Origin: Candidatus Thorarchaeota archaeon SMTZ1-83
GTDB lineage: Archaea; Asgardarchaeota; Thorarchaeia; Thorarchaeales; Thorarchaeaceae
Length of the DNA stretch: 13,556 bases
Direction: 5' to 3'
NCBI GenBank assembly: GCA_001563325.1
Contig: LRSK01000210.1
Coordinates: 1-13,556, forward strand
Shown here piece by piece: positions 6,153 through 12,626 of the stretch. The first letter of the stretch is position 1, and each line of letters begins with the position of its first letter. The position numbers and the translations under genes were made by a program. Below the pieces are notes generated by a model. The model did no database searches. It had not been told where the DNA came from and saw only the letters and a list, made by a program, of their open reading frames with translations.

Positions 6153-6913
6153 TTCTCCTTCCGAAATGCAATCCGTTTATACGGCAATCCCCAACGTTCA
6201 TGATACATCAGACCCTCAAGTGGCATCCTACTAGGTCCAAGTGCGCGTCCTGATATAGGCTGGCCAATACAAAAAGCACACAGCGGGGTCCATATTGGTG
6301 GAATACCAAGTCTATCTCGCACCAGCTCCGAATGGCGCGGGTCTGCGCACACCAATGCGTCATAACCACAACCATATCCTAGTTCTGTTGCAGTTAGCCA
6401 CATGTTCGTGACGGCCATCCCAGCCACGACAGACCCAAAGAGCTCATTGGGGTATAGGTAGTTCGCATCATGCCATGATTCACTTGCACAGACAACAATG
6501 ACAGTATCGCTCGATTCGGGGTAGCGGAATAGCTTACCGTCCCGCAGTCTTGCGTAGATTGCAGCTCTATAAGGATCTGAGATATAGAAGTTGCGACCAC
6601 TCGCCAGTTCAAAGGGCGACCCGCCAAATGCAGATACAGCCATCTCCTCCGCCAAGTCTGCCAAGAACTCCTTGGTGCCTTGATCGTCACGTATTACTAT
6701 GTATCGAACCATCTGCATGTTCTCAGGGCTCGGTGCATGTCGAGCCGCCTCAAGAATCAGCTCGATATGTTCATCCGGTATCTTCTCGCCAGTGAATTCA
6801 CGTATCGAACGCCTTTCACGGATGAGCTTGATTGACTGCAGTTCCTCTGTAGTCTTCGCTGCATCCTTAGCCTCACCAGCTGCTTCCGACTTATCCTCAG
6901 CATCTGTAGCCAT
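6149..6913 (-). CDS. Nitroreductase family flavoprotein (254 aa)
   Basis: Probable FMN-dependent NAD(P)H oxidoreductase. After an acidic, Ala-rich, low-complexity lead (about 1-28) comes the FMN-phosphate motif RRSIREF (34-40), then the conserved EAARHAPSPENMQ (55-67), AGMAVTNMWLTATELGYG (164-181) and LGIPPIWTP...FCIGQP near the end, all in family order. The natural substrate is not predictable; the family includes quinone, enoate and nitro reductases and flavin-modifying enzymes. The start is ATG with GAGGTGA 7 nt upstream. It is the first gene of a tight operon leading into SCP2 and the hydroxyacyl-CoA dehydrogenase, which suggests a redox role linked to acyl-CoA turnover. The C-terminal stretch after the FMN domain (PSRMPLEGLMYHERWGLPYKR) is longer than in minimal members. 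Confidence 0.9.
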   Translation of the reverse strand: MATDAEDKSEAAGEAKDAAKTTEELQSIKLIRERRSIREFTGEKIPDEHIELILEAARHAPSPENMQMVRYIVIRDDQGTKEFLADLAEEMAVSAFGGSPFELASGRNFYISDPYRAAIYARLRDGKLFRYPESSDTVIVVCASESWHDANYLYPNELFGSVVAGMAVTNMWLTATELGYGCGYDALVCADPRHSELVRDRLGIPPIWTPLCAFCIGQPISGRALGPSRMPLEGLMYHERWGLPYKRIAFRKEK

Positions 6914-6929
6914 TTGTTCACCTCATGGT

Positions 6930-6972
6930 TTGTGTTAAATGCGCACGTCGAAGACAACATGGGGCATAAATG
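6930..6972 (-). promoter_or_regulatory. Promoter region of the nitroreductase operon
   Basis: Two TATA-like elements lie upstream on the minus strand: CATTTATG (about 6964-6971) and CATTTAACA (about 6933-6941). The farther one would give a leader of about 28 nt containing GAGGTGA. The nearer one would place the transcript start at the ATG itself (leaderless), which fits poorly with a good ribosome site. I favour the farther one, weakly. Confidence 0.3.
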
Positions 6973-7200
6973 TATTCGCTTTCACTCCGAAACGACAACA
7001 CTTCTGCGATGTGGCGTGAAGTATAGAGGAGGGGTCCCAAGGAAGGAGTCAATATGCAGCACATTAGGTGGATATTGCACCGTGTCATGTCTGGGCAACA
7101 CCCTCAATACTTACACAGTATTGGCATGAACACACAAGGTGACTTATGGCAGCGATGTAGCGATATCACAGAGCACGCAATCATCTCCCGGAACCGAAGT

Positions 7201-7237
7201 GCTCTTCTTTTTCCAGAGCGGGAGCGAGAAACGCTCC
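7201..7237 (-). other. Two adjacent stem-loops after the synthetase operon
   Basis: On the minus strand GGAGCG-TTTCT-CGCTCC (6 bp, 7237-7221) is followed one base later by GCTCT-GGAAAAAGA-AGAGC (5 bp, 7219-7201). They begin 27 nt past the stop of the P-loop/DRTGG gene. Unlike the other three 3' hairpins in the window they have no T-rich tract afterwards, so they may be a transcript-end stabiliser or a weak terminator rather than a standard one. Confidence 0.35.
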
Positions 7238-7264
7238 TCCTCACTATCTGCGATGGCAGAGAAA

Positions 7265-8329
7265 CTATGGATCAAAGCCTGTAAGATCCAATGCATCTGC
7301 AACTATCTTCTGAACGATTGCCAGTTTCTCCTTGTTTTCCACAGACACTGTACCGGCTATACTGTCAACTCTCTTACCCGTGGTGTATGTGTCGTGCGGA
7401 GTCATCATGATTGGGACATTCATCTCCTTTGCCTTGGAGAGTGTTCGGATGTCAGGTCCCATGCCACCGGTCAAGATTAGCAGATTCGTATCAGTTTCAA
7501 GGGCTGCAAGGCAGATGTCCGACCTGTCGCCACTCGTTATCACCGCCTTATCCTTTGCTCTCCGGAACCACTTCAGAGCATTCTCGGGAGCCATGGCTCC
7601 TATCAAGAACCTGTCTATGAGTAGGTCCATTCTGTCTTCCCCTGTGATCATCTCTCCCTCAAGAGCACGCAGAATCTCTCTTATCGTTGGACTGAAGAGC
7701 TCTCGTCGTTGATAGATTGTACCAAGGAACTTCACTCCATTCTCCTCTAGGAATGGACTGATTCGCTCTTCGACTGCCTTCCTTAGCATTGGAGGCACCA
7801 TGCTGAGGACGACCCCAATCTCTTCGATGCCGTATTGCCTGAAGAAGTCCCTGTCCAATAGGACATCATCAATCGCAGTCACTTCTTTGAAGTTGAAGAG
7901 GCAGATTACTGAAGCGTCGAGTAACTTGGCAATTTGTGGAGTAGAGAGTCCCACGTGGAGGAGATGCCATGGAGCCTTTGTGCCCTCTACAAGAATATAG
8001 TCCTGTCCCTCGGCAACTTTGGCATAGGAACTCTTGATTCGCTGGACTAGCTCGTCGTGTCCTATTTGGATGAACTCGTCATAACTTGACTTCTTTCTGA
8101 CAATTGGACAAATACTGTCAAGGTCAACATCGAGTTGAAGAACCTCTTTCATGACTGCTGCGTCTTCATCTATATCCCCAGATTCATCACCATGGTCGAA
8201 GCTCTTCTGACCGATGGGCTTGAAATATCCGACAGAGTACCCATCTCCACGAAGCTTCGCCGCTATGGCAAGAGCGACCATTGTTTTTCCTGTCAGAGTT
8301 TCTCCGCTAATCACAATGTTCTTCGCCAA
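7265..8329 (-). CDS. P-loop (dethiobiotin synthetase-like AAA_26) plus DRTGG domain protein, phosphotransacetylase N-terminal-like (354 aa)
   Basis: This matches the non-catalytic N-terminal part of long bacterial phosphotransacetylases. A BioD-like P-loop domain (about 1-210) opens with the Walker A GETLTGKT (9-16) and includes YILVEGTKAPWHL. A DRTGG domain (about 215-330) follows, with ITSGDRSDICLAALETDT, LLILTGGMGPD and VPIMMTPHDTYTTGKRVD. There is no phosphotransacetylase catalytic domain. A regulatory, CoA-sensing or accessory role for the synthetase next door is an inference from the operon. The start is TTG at 8329 with GAGGAGAG just upstream; that site overlaps the TGA of the synthetase gene, 10 nt away, so translation is probably coupled. 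The Walker lysine is intact, suggesting nucleotide binding. Confidence 0.85.
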   Translation of the reverse strand: MAKNIVISGETLTGKTMVALAIAAKLRGDGYSVGYFKPIGQKSFDHGDESGDIDEDAAVMKEVLQLDVDLDSICPIVRKKSSYDEFIQIGHDELVQRIKSSYAKVAEGQDYILVEGTKAPWHLLHVGLSTPQIAKLLDASVICLFNFKEVTAIDDVLLDRDFFRQYGIEEIGVVLSMVPPMLRKAVEERISPFLEENGVKFLGTIYQRRELFSPTIREILRALEGEMITGEDRMDLLIDRFLIGAMAPENALKWFRRAKDKAVITSGDRSDICLAALETDTNLLILTGGMGPDIRTLSKAKEMNVPIMMTPHDTYTTGKRVDSIAGTVSVENKEKLAIVQKIVADALDLTGFDP

Positions 8330-8339
8330 TCTACTCTCC

Positions 8340-10448
8340 TCATATTGTTATCTTAACATCGACCGCAGATATCCCCTTCCCTCTCTCGTACGCAAAAGCG
8401 GGATTGATATCCAATTCTACTATTTCCTCGAAGTCCGTTACAAGCTTCGAGATTCTCAAAATCGTGTCTTCTATCGCTTCTATATCGCTGGGCTCTTCGC
8501 CTCTCACGCCCTTGAGAAGCGTGCCCATCTTGGTTTCGGTGATGAGCTCCGCCGCATCCTTTCGTGTCATCGGAGCAAGTCTAAATGATACATCCTTGAG
8601 GAAATTCACGTAGATTCCTCCAGCCCCAAACATCAAAAGAGGCCCGAACTGAATATCCTGCGAGCAACCGATTATGAGTTCCTTCCCTTTCTCTGCCATC
8701 TCCTGAACGTCTACACCGTAGATCACTGCTCTCGGCATATGTGTGCGGACATTGTCCAGAATCTCAAGAAAGGCATTCTCGACCTCCTCTTCGTCATCGA
8801 GTCCCACTTGGATTCCACCGATGTCAGTCTTGTGAATGATGTCGGGGCTTGCTATTTTGAGCACGACTGGGAAGCCTAGCTGGGCTGCGATTTCTTTAGC
8901 CTCTTGGGCGCTCGTGGCAAGTTTGATCCGAGCCACTGGAATGCCATAGGCCTCTGCCATCTCGTGTGCCTCACTGCCTAGCAATACCTGGCGGTCATCC
9001 TCACGCACGCTCTTGATGATTCTCTCCACCCTCTTCTTGTCGACTTTGAAATCAGGAGGGCTCTCTTCTCTGAGACTGTCCCTCAAGACCAGATATCGGT
9101 ACAATTCAGCAAGGGCATTGACAGCTCTGCCTGGAAAGTCAAAGACAGGTACACCTCCCTCGTTCAAAACAATCCGAGGGTAGGTCATAGCGTTGCCGCC
9201 CATGAACACGGCCAGTAGTGGTTTGCCCGGGTATTTCCTGCGTGCCTCAACGAGTATCTGCGCAGTTCTGGTTTCTTTCGTCATGGCCTGTGGAGTCAAC
9301 AACACCAGGACGGAATCAACATTCTCATCATTGAAAACAGCCTCCAGAGATACTGCGTAATCCTCCGGTTGCGCGGTTCCCAAAGCATCCACAGGATTGT
9401 AGACAGAAGCAGCAGGAGGCAGCCCCTTCCTTAGTTCCTCTATGGTTGCTTGAGAGAACTGTGCCATCTGTAATCCATTCTCTTCGCATGCGTCCGTGGT
9501 AAGAATACCGGGCCCGCCTGCGTTCGTTACTATGGCTACGCGGTTGCCTTTCGGCAGGTTGCAGTCATCAAAAACATTGGCTACATCAAACAGCTCAGCC
9601 ATGCTATCCGCTCGCATCACTCCACATTGTCTGAAAGCCACCGAGTAGGCTGTGTCACTTCCCGCAAGCGATCCTGTGTGAGACGATGCGGCGCGTGCGC
9701 CTGCAGCACTTACCCCACCTTTGACAACAAAGACGGGCTTGTTTGGTGTGACCTTTCTACATGCTTCCATAAACTTTCTTCCATTCATTACAGATTCAAT
9801 ATAGAGCAGGATGAAGGTCGTGTTGGGGTCTCTTCCAAATGCTTCAACGAAATCGGCCTCATCTAACTGGGCCTTGTTGCCCAGACTCACAAACTTGGAG
9901 AATCCTATCTTCTCCATGAGGCTCCAATCAAGAATCCCAGTCATGAGGGCTCCTGATTGTGAAGCGAATGCGATAGTCCCCTTCTCAGGTGTGCCCGCAG
10001 CAAACGAGGCATTGTAGGGGGAATGAGTGTTGATTATTCCTAGACAGTTCGGTCCAAGGACTATCATCCCATGCTTCTCTGCAATCGCAATGAGCTCCTT
10101 TTCGGCTTCCTGCCCTTCATGGCCCATCTCCTTGAAACCAGCTGTAATCACTACAAGCGCCTTGACTCCCTTGTTGCCGCACTCCTCAACAACAGACAGG
10201 ACATACTTGGCAGGTATGACGATTACAGCGACGTCTAGACGACCGCCAATCTCGGAGACTCTGCGATAGGTTTTCAACCCGAGGATCTCTCCTCCGCGAG
10301 GATTCACCGGGTAGATTCTTCCCTCGAACTCGCTCTCGAGGAGGTTCTTGACTACATCGTTTCCAAGCTTGCCCTCCGTGGCAGAAGCTCCGACAACTGC
10401 TATGGACCGGGGATTGAACAATACGTCAATAGCTTTCTGTCTGTCCAA
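8340..10448 (-). CDS. ADP-forming acyl-CoA/acetyl-CoA synthetase, fused alpha-beta chains (702 aa)
   Basis: Interconverts acyl-CoA + ADP + Pi with acid + ATP + CoA, the substrate-level ATP-forming step of many fermenting archaea. Domain order: CoA-binding (about 1-130; FNPRSIAVVGASATEGKLGN), a succinyl-CoA-synthetase-like domain (about 150-290; IAFASQSGALMTG) with the phosphohistidine His257 in SSHTGSLAGSD, a third alpha domain (about 300-455; TNAGGPGILTTDACEENGL), then an ATP-grasp beta domain (about 480-702; EAYGIPVARIKL, FPVVLKIASPDIIHKTDIGG with the second conserved His539, LLMFGAGGIYVN, ELDINP). Length fits the single-chain alpha-beta form. The start is TTG at 10448; no ATG exists between it and the upstream in-frame stop, and there is no clear ribosome site. 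Acetate or a longer acid could be the substrate; the neighbouring acyl-CoA genes make either plausible. Confidence 0.95.
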   Translation of the reverse strand: MDRQKAIDVLFNPRSIAVVGASATEGKLGNDVVKNLLESEFEGRIYPVNPRGGEILGLKTYRRVSEIGGRLDVAVIVIPAKYVLSVVEECGNKGVKALVVITAGFKEMGHEGQEAEKELIAIAEKHGMIVLGPNCLGIINTHSPYNASFAAGTPEKGTIAFASQSGALMTGILDWSLMEKIGFSKFVSLGNKAQLDEADFVEAFGRDPNTTFILLYIESVMNGRKFMEACRKVTPNKPVFVVKGGVSAAGARAASSHTGSLAGSDTAYSVAFRQCGVMRADSMAELFDVANVFDDCNLPKGNRVAIVTNAGGPGILTTDACEENGLQMAQFSQATIEELRKGLPPAASVYNPVDALGTAQPEDYAVSLEAVFNDENVDSVLVLLTPQAMTKETRTAQILVEARRKYPGKPLLAVFMGGNAMTYPRIVLNEGGVPVFDFPGRAVNALAELYRYLVLRDSLREESPPDFKVDKKRVERIIKSVREDDRQVLLGSEAHEMAEAYGIPVARIKLATSAQEAKEIAAQLGFPVVLKIASPDIIHKTDIGGIQVGLDDEEEVENAFLEILDNVRTHMPRAVIYGVDVQEMAEKGKELIIGCSQDIQFGPLLMFGAGGIYVNFLKDVSFRLAPMTRKDAAELITETKMGTLLKGVRGEEPSDIEAIEDTILRISKLVTDFEEIVELDINPAFAYERGKGISAVDVKITI

Positions 10449-10503
10449 TACGCAACACGTCCGGGCCTCGGAGTATCAACGAGTTACGGAGCATCCTCTG
10501 GGT

Positions 10504-10511
10504 GTTAAAAC
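10504..10511 (-). promoter_or_regulatory. TATA-like box for the synthetase operon
   Basis: On the minus strand GTTTTAAC lies about 60 nt upstream of the TTG start, implying a start near 10482 and a leader of about 35 nt. It sits between the membrane-protein stop (10543) and the synthetase. Position and composition fit an archaeal box; nothing else supports it. Confidence 0.4.
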
Positions 10512-10542
10512 TTGTGTGGTGCTGGCCTGAGAATGGGTTGGC

Positions 10543-10836
10543 TCAAGGTTGTTTCTCAATCTCAACCGGGTCTAGAAAGAGGGAGTCAGCGGTGGTCATC
10601 ATGCTTCTGGTATCTGGGTTTATGCCTCTGTAGCGATAGCCAACTCCAAGACCAAAGCGCGATATCAGAATGAGCGCTGTGTATAGAACTGCAAGCACGA
10701 ACCCTTCTAGGTTAGTCCACCAACTCATATAGACAAGCACACTCAAGCCCACATAACCGATAATGAGTGCTAAGCACAAGTAGTAGGCGCGAAACCTCTC
10801 TCCTTCTTCCCAGTAGCTCATCGAACACACATTCAT
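10543..10836 (-). CDS. Small two-helix membrane protein (97 aa)
   Basis: Unrecognised. Two hydrophobic helices are obvious: about 17-38 (AYYLCLALIIGYVGLSVLVY) and about 45-66 (GFVLAVLYTALILISRFGLG), joined by a short MSWWTNLE turn, with charged N- and C-termini. This is a helical hairpin with both ends on the same side; Arg/Tyr-rich GYRYRG after helix 2 suggests both termini are cytoplasmic. The ATG at 10836 has no clear ribosome site; a second ATG at 10821 (MSYWEEGERF) is nearly as likely. It is upstream of the synthetase on the same strand but 94 nt away with a possible promoter between, so probably a separate unit. It is divergent from the ribbon-helix-helix pair, so it could be under their control. 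Confidence 0.65.
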   Translation of the reverse strand: MNVCSMSYWEEGERFRAYYLCLALIIGYVGLSVLVYMSWWTNLEGFVLAVLYTALILISRFGLGVGYRYRGINPDTRSMMTTADSLFLDPVEIEKQP

Positions 10837-10910
10837 TCACATATGGAGCCGCTGAGGATATCAACCTTCTCTTCTTCCTTTCAAACTGAATACCGACCGA
10901 GTAATACACG

Positions 10911-10921
10911 GAATCATATTC
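10911..10921. promoter_or_regulatory. Possible operator in the divergent promoter region
   Basis: GAATCATATTC is a short inverted repeat (GAAT-CAT-ATTC) midway in the 120-nt gap between the membrane-protein gene and the ribbon-helix-helix genes. Such regulators often bind short inverted repeats in their own promoters. At this length it could easily be chance. Confidence 0.2.
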
Positions 10922-10956
10922 GGGTATGACGTGGGCTTCACTCAGGTGATACTCAC

Positions 10957-11097
10957 ATGAAGCTCGTTACTCTTCACATCCCTGAAACATACGTCGATGG
11001 GCTAGAGAAACTCGTCGAGAGCAATCTCTATCCAAATCGCTCTGAAGCAATCAGAATTGCAATCAGAGACCTTCTGAAGCGCGAACTGTGGGGTTAA
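10957..11097 (+). CDS. Ribbon-helix-helix (CopG/Arc-type) DNA-binding protein, first copy (46 aa)
   Basis: A minimal ribbon-helix-helix protein, expected to dimerise and bind DNA with the paired strand. Residues 2-9 (KLVTLHIP) form the strand, 10-22 helix 1 (ETYVDGLEKLVES), the turn is LYPNRSEAIR with the helix 2 N-cap Ser typical of the family, and 29-43 form helix 2 (SEAIRIAIRDLLKRE). The whole protein is just this domain. The ATG follows AGGTGAT by a normal distance. It lies 6 nt before a second, closely similar gene and is divergent from the membrane-protein gene. Autoregulation from the 120-nt divergent region is typical of such genes but unproven here. Confidence 0.92.
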   Translation: MKLVTLHIPETYVDGLEKLVESNLYPNRSEAIRIAIRDLLKRELWG

Positions 11098-11211
11098 CAG
11101 TTGTTGAAGCTGATTACACTACACGTACCACTTGAATACGTCAAAGGGATAGAGAAGCTCGTTGAGATGGATCTCTATCCAAATCGCTCTGAAGCAATCA
11201 GAATTGCAATC
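11024..11211 (+). repeat. 41-nt exact direct repeat within the two ribbon-helix-helix genes
   Basis: Bases 11024-11064 and 11171-11211 are identical over 41 nt, spaced 147 nt apart (exactly one gene unit). They encode the same residues (end of helix 1 through the first half of helix 2). Identity includes third codon positions, while flanking parts of the two genes differ at many positions. Confidence 0.95.
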
Positions 11212-11244
11212 CGAGATATGCTCAAGAAGGAACTGTGGAAATAG
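11104..11244 (+). CDS. Ribbon-helix-helix (CopG/Arc-type) DNA-binding protein, second copy (46 aa)
   Basis: Tandem paralogue of the preceding gene with the same layout: strand KLITLHVP, helix 1 LEYVKGIEKLVEM, turn LYPNRSEAIR, helix 2 ending RDMLKKELW. The central and C-terminal parts are nearly identical to copy 1; differences cluster in residues 4-23 (strand edge and helix 1), where dimer and DNA contacts are made. The start is TTG: 11104 aligns residue for residue with copy 1, while the adjacent TTG at 11101 is 7 nt from a GGGG ribosome site and would add one Leu. Both copies have intact frames, so neither is a pseudogene. A heterodimer or division of targets is possible. Translation is probably coupled to copy 1. 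Confidence 0.88.
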   Translation: MKLITLHVPLEYVKGIEKLVEMDLYPNRSEAIRIAIRDMLKKELWK

Positions 11245-11567
11245 CGGCATACTGCCCCCTGATCTGGGAGGATAGAGTGCAGGAGAATCTTCCCGCGTAG
11301 TTCTTGGTAGACTGTATTCATCAGAGTCTGCATTGCATACAGGTCAAGACCCATTTCTGCATGACACACCCAGCGCACTTTCGTATGGTTGGCGCCCTCT
11401 GGGCATCCAAGATTCATTGAAAAGAGCCTAACTAACCTGACGCTAGTCACGGCTGGGGGCCGTGAAACAAACCTTCATATGTGCTAATATCTCATAGTAG
11501 TGTTTGAAGGGTTGGCCGATTCCCAATGTTGGAAATTGGCTGTAGTAAGGTGTAAGGAGCTTCGTGG
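11245..11567. other. 323-nt non-coding gap before the cysteine-rich pair
   Basis: No supported gene. A 7-bp hairpin TCACGGC-TGGGG-GCCGTGA lies at 11447-11465, without a T-rich tract on either strand. AT-rich CATATGTGCTAATATC (about 11477-11492) could be the TATA region of the following gene, giving a leader of about 55 nt. A minus-strand open frame (11450 down to 11175) crosses much of the gap but runs antisense into the ribbon-helix-helix gene and has no ribosome site. Confidence 0.45.
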
Positions 11568-12548
11568 ATGGGACTAGACTCCTCGGTTGTGGAAAGGACC
11601 TCTGGCATAGGCAGTCGCATAGTCAGGGGTTGTCCTTGCCTGAAGGAGTTTGGAAGAGAGAAGGTTTGCCTGAACAACGATGACGTTATGCCAATAACAA
11701 CGATCACAATAGACCCAGTCTTCTTCGGTAATGCCACCTCAATAGAAGACTTGACTGAATTGAGGAGCAATAGCGAGAGTATGTGCTACTGTCTAGTGTT
11801 CCTCGACAACGATAAGGAACATACTTACTGTGTCAGCCAAGGTCAGTTAGTGAAGATTAACGGACGTCCAGTGAAGGCGTCGGAGATTCAGGCAGCACTT
11901 CAGTTCGTTAGTGCTTCAGAGCAGGCCGGCGACGGAGTGATCTGCTCTTCTTGTCTCTACAAGTATCTGATCACGCTCGGAGACACCTTTGAGGAGCTCT
12001 TGACAGACGACGAAAGAGCAGAGCTCATCTCCTCGTATCTAAAGAGAGTGACAGCGCAAATGGCTGCCGACCTTATTGGTGCTGCCGAGCACTCCGATGG
12101 TCAAGATTCGGAGATCTTGGATGACCTCATCAGCGCACGAATCAAGGAGCTCTTGGACCTCAGAAGCGAATGGACAGGAGTGATTCACGACTTGAGGTCG
12201 AATGGGGCTGAGAGTCGGATTGTGTCCTTGGTCGAAAGGAATAGGCTCCTGACCAGACTCGAGGGAGTGTTCCTCTTTCAGGTGTCAACACTAAGGGAAT
12301 CCCAAGACGCTCAGATTTCACTTGGGTTGCTCAGATTCATGATTGACGTTGCCGAGAGGGTAGTCCGAATCGTTGAGGACATAAGAGAAATGACGCGTGA
12401 TCTCCAAGAAACTGGCCAACTTCCGAACGAAATAGGAACGCTCCTTCAGAAACATAGTGTTAGTCGAAGTAAGAACGTACAATGGTTCAAGAATTTGGTT
12501 AGAATGCTCAACCAGATTGAAACGAGAACCTCACAAAAATCCCTATAA
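11568..12548 (+). CDS. Cysteine-rich domain plus helical C-terminal protein, first paralogue (326 aa)
   Basis: I do not recognise the family. The N-terminal domain (about 17-135) holds eight cysteines: 22 and 24 (RGCPC), 34, 73 and 75 (MCYC), 88 (YCVSQGQ), 126 and 129 (ICSSCLYKYL). The CxC...C and CxxC spacings suggest zinc or an iron-sulphur cluster; the strands between (ITTITIDPVFF, CLVFLDND, QLVKINGRPV) suggest a beta-rich fold. From about 136 the protein is helical and heptad-like (RIKELLDLRSEWTGVIHDLR, RLLTRLEGVFLFQVSTLRES, FMIDVAERVVRIVEDIREMT), probably a coiled-coil or bundle. There is no signal peptide or membrane segment, so it is cytoplasmic. The ATG follows GGAG by 8 nt. A homologue follows 63 nt later. 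Function unknown; metal- or redox-dependent assembly or signalling would fit the architecture. Confidence 0.88.
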   Translation: MGLDSSVVERTSGIGSRIVRGCPCLKEFGREKVCLNNDDVMPITTITIDPVFFGNATSIEDLTELRSNSESMCYCLVFLDNDKEHTYCVSQGQLVKINGRPVKASEIQAALQFVSASEQAGDGVICSSCLYKYLITLGDTFEELLTDDERAELISSYLKRVTAQMAADLIGAAEHSDGQDSEILDDLISARIKELLDLRSEWTGVIHDLRSNGAESRIVSLVERNRLLTRLEGVFLFQVSTLRESQDAQISLGLLRFMIDVAERVVRIVEDIREMTRDLQETGQLPNEIGTLLQKHSVSRSKNVQWFKNLVRMLNQIETRTSQKSL

Positions 12549-12626
12549 CACAAGGTGTGCAACCGTAGTGATAGACGTGAGATGGGAATTCGTGGATGAA
12601 GCGCCGTTAATATGGAGGATTCCTAC

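Larger units (their letters stand above)
6914..7264. other. 351-nt non-coding gap between two minus-strand operons
   Basis: This holds the 3' flank of the P-loop/DRTGG gene and the promoter of the nitroreductase operon. I see three small inverted repeats (7201-7219, 7221-7237 and 7105-7123, the last CAATACT-TACAC-AGTATTG) and no convincing gene. Short open frames here lack ribosome sites or run antisense into the neighbouring gene. No tRNA-like cloverleaf or C/D-box pair was found by eye. Confidence 0.5.

Noticed and set aside
7000..7200. Possible tRNA or box C/D small RNA in the 351-nt gap
   Set aside because: No cloverleaf with T-loop consensus and no paired C and D boxes could be found; only isolated small stems.
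8214..8588. Plus-strand 124-codon frame at the synthetase/P-loop junction
   Set aside because: Antisense to two well-supported genes and their coupled junction.
10712..10909. Minus-strand 65-codon frame overlapping the membrane-protein gene
   Set aside because: Overlaps the two-helix membrane protein in another frame; the latter has the clear hydrophobic pattern.
11024..11211. CRISPR or mobile-element direct repeat
   Set aside because: Only two copies, spaced by exactly one gene unit and in frame inside homologous genes; no further copies or transposase.
10957..11244. Toxin-antitoxin module (ribbon-helix-helix antitoxin with toxin)
   Set aside because: Ribbon-helix-helix antitoxins usually have a C-terminal toxin-binding tail and an adjacent toxin. 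These proteins are only the DNA-binding domain and each is followed by its paralogue or a non-coding gap.
11175..11450. Minus-strand open frame of 91 codons across the gap before the cysteine-rich pair
   Set aside because: Its 3' part is the antisense of the second ribbon-helix-helix gene, it has no ribosome site, and the composition is unremarkable. The middle section could be a gene remnant, but I see no family match.
11523..11539. Inverted repeat CCAAT-N7-ATTGG in the leader of the first cysteine-rich gene
   Set aside because: Only 5 bp with a 7-nt loop; expected by chance at this scale.
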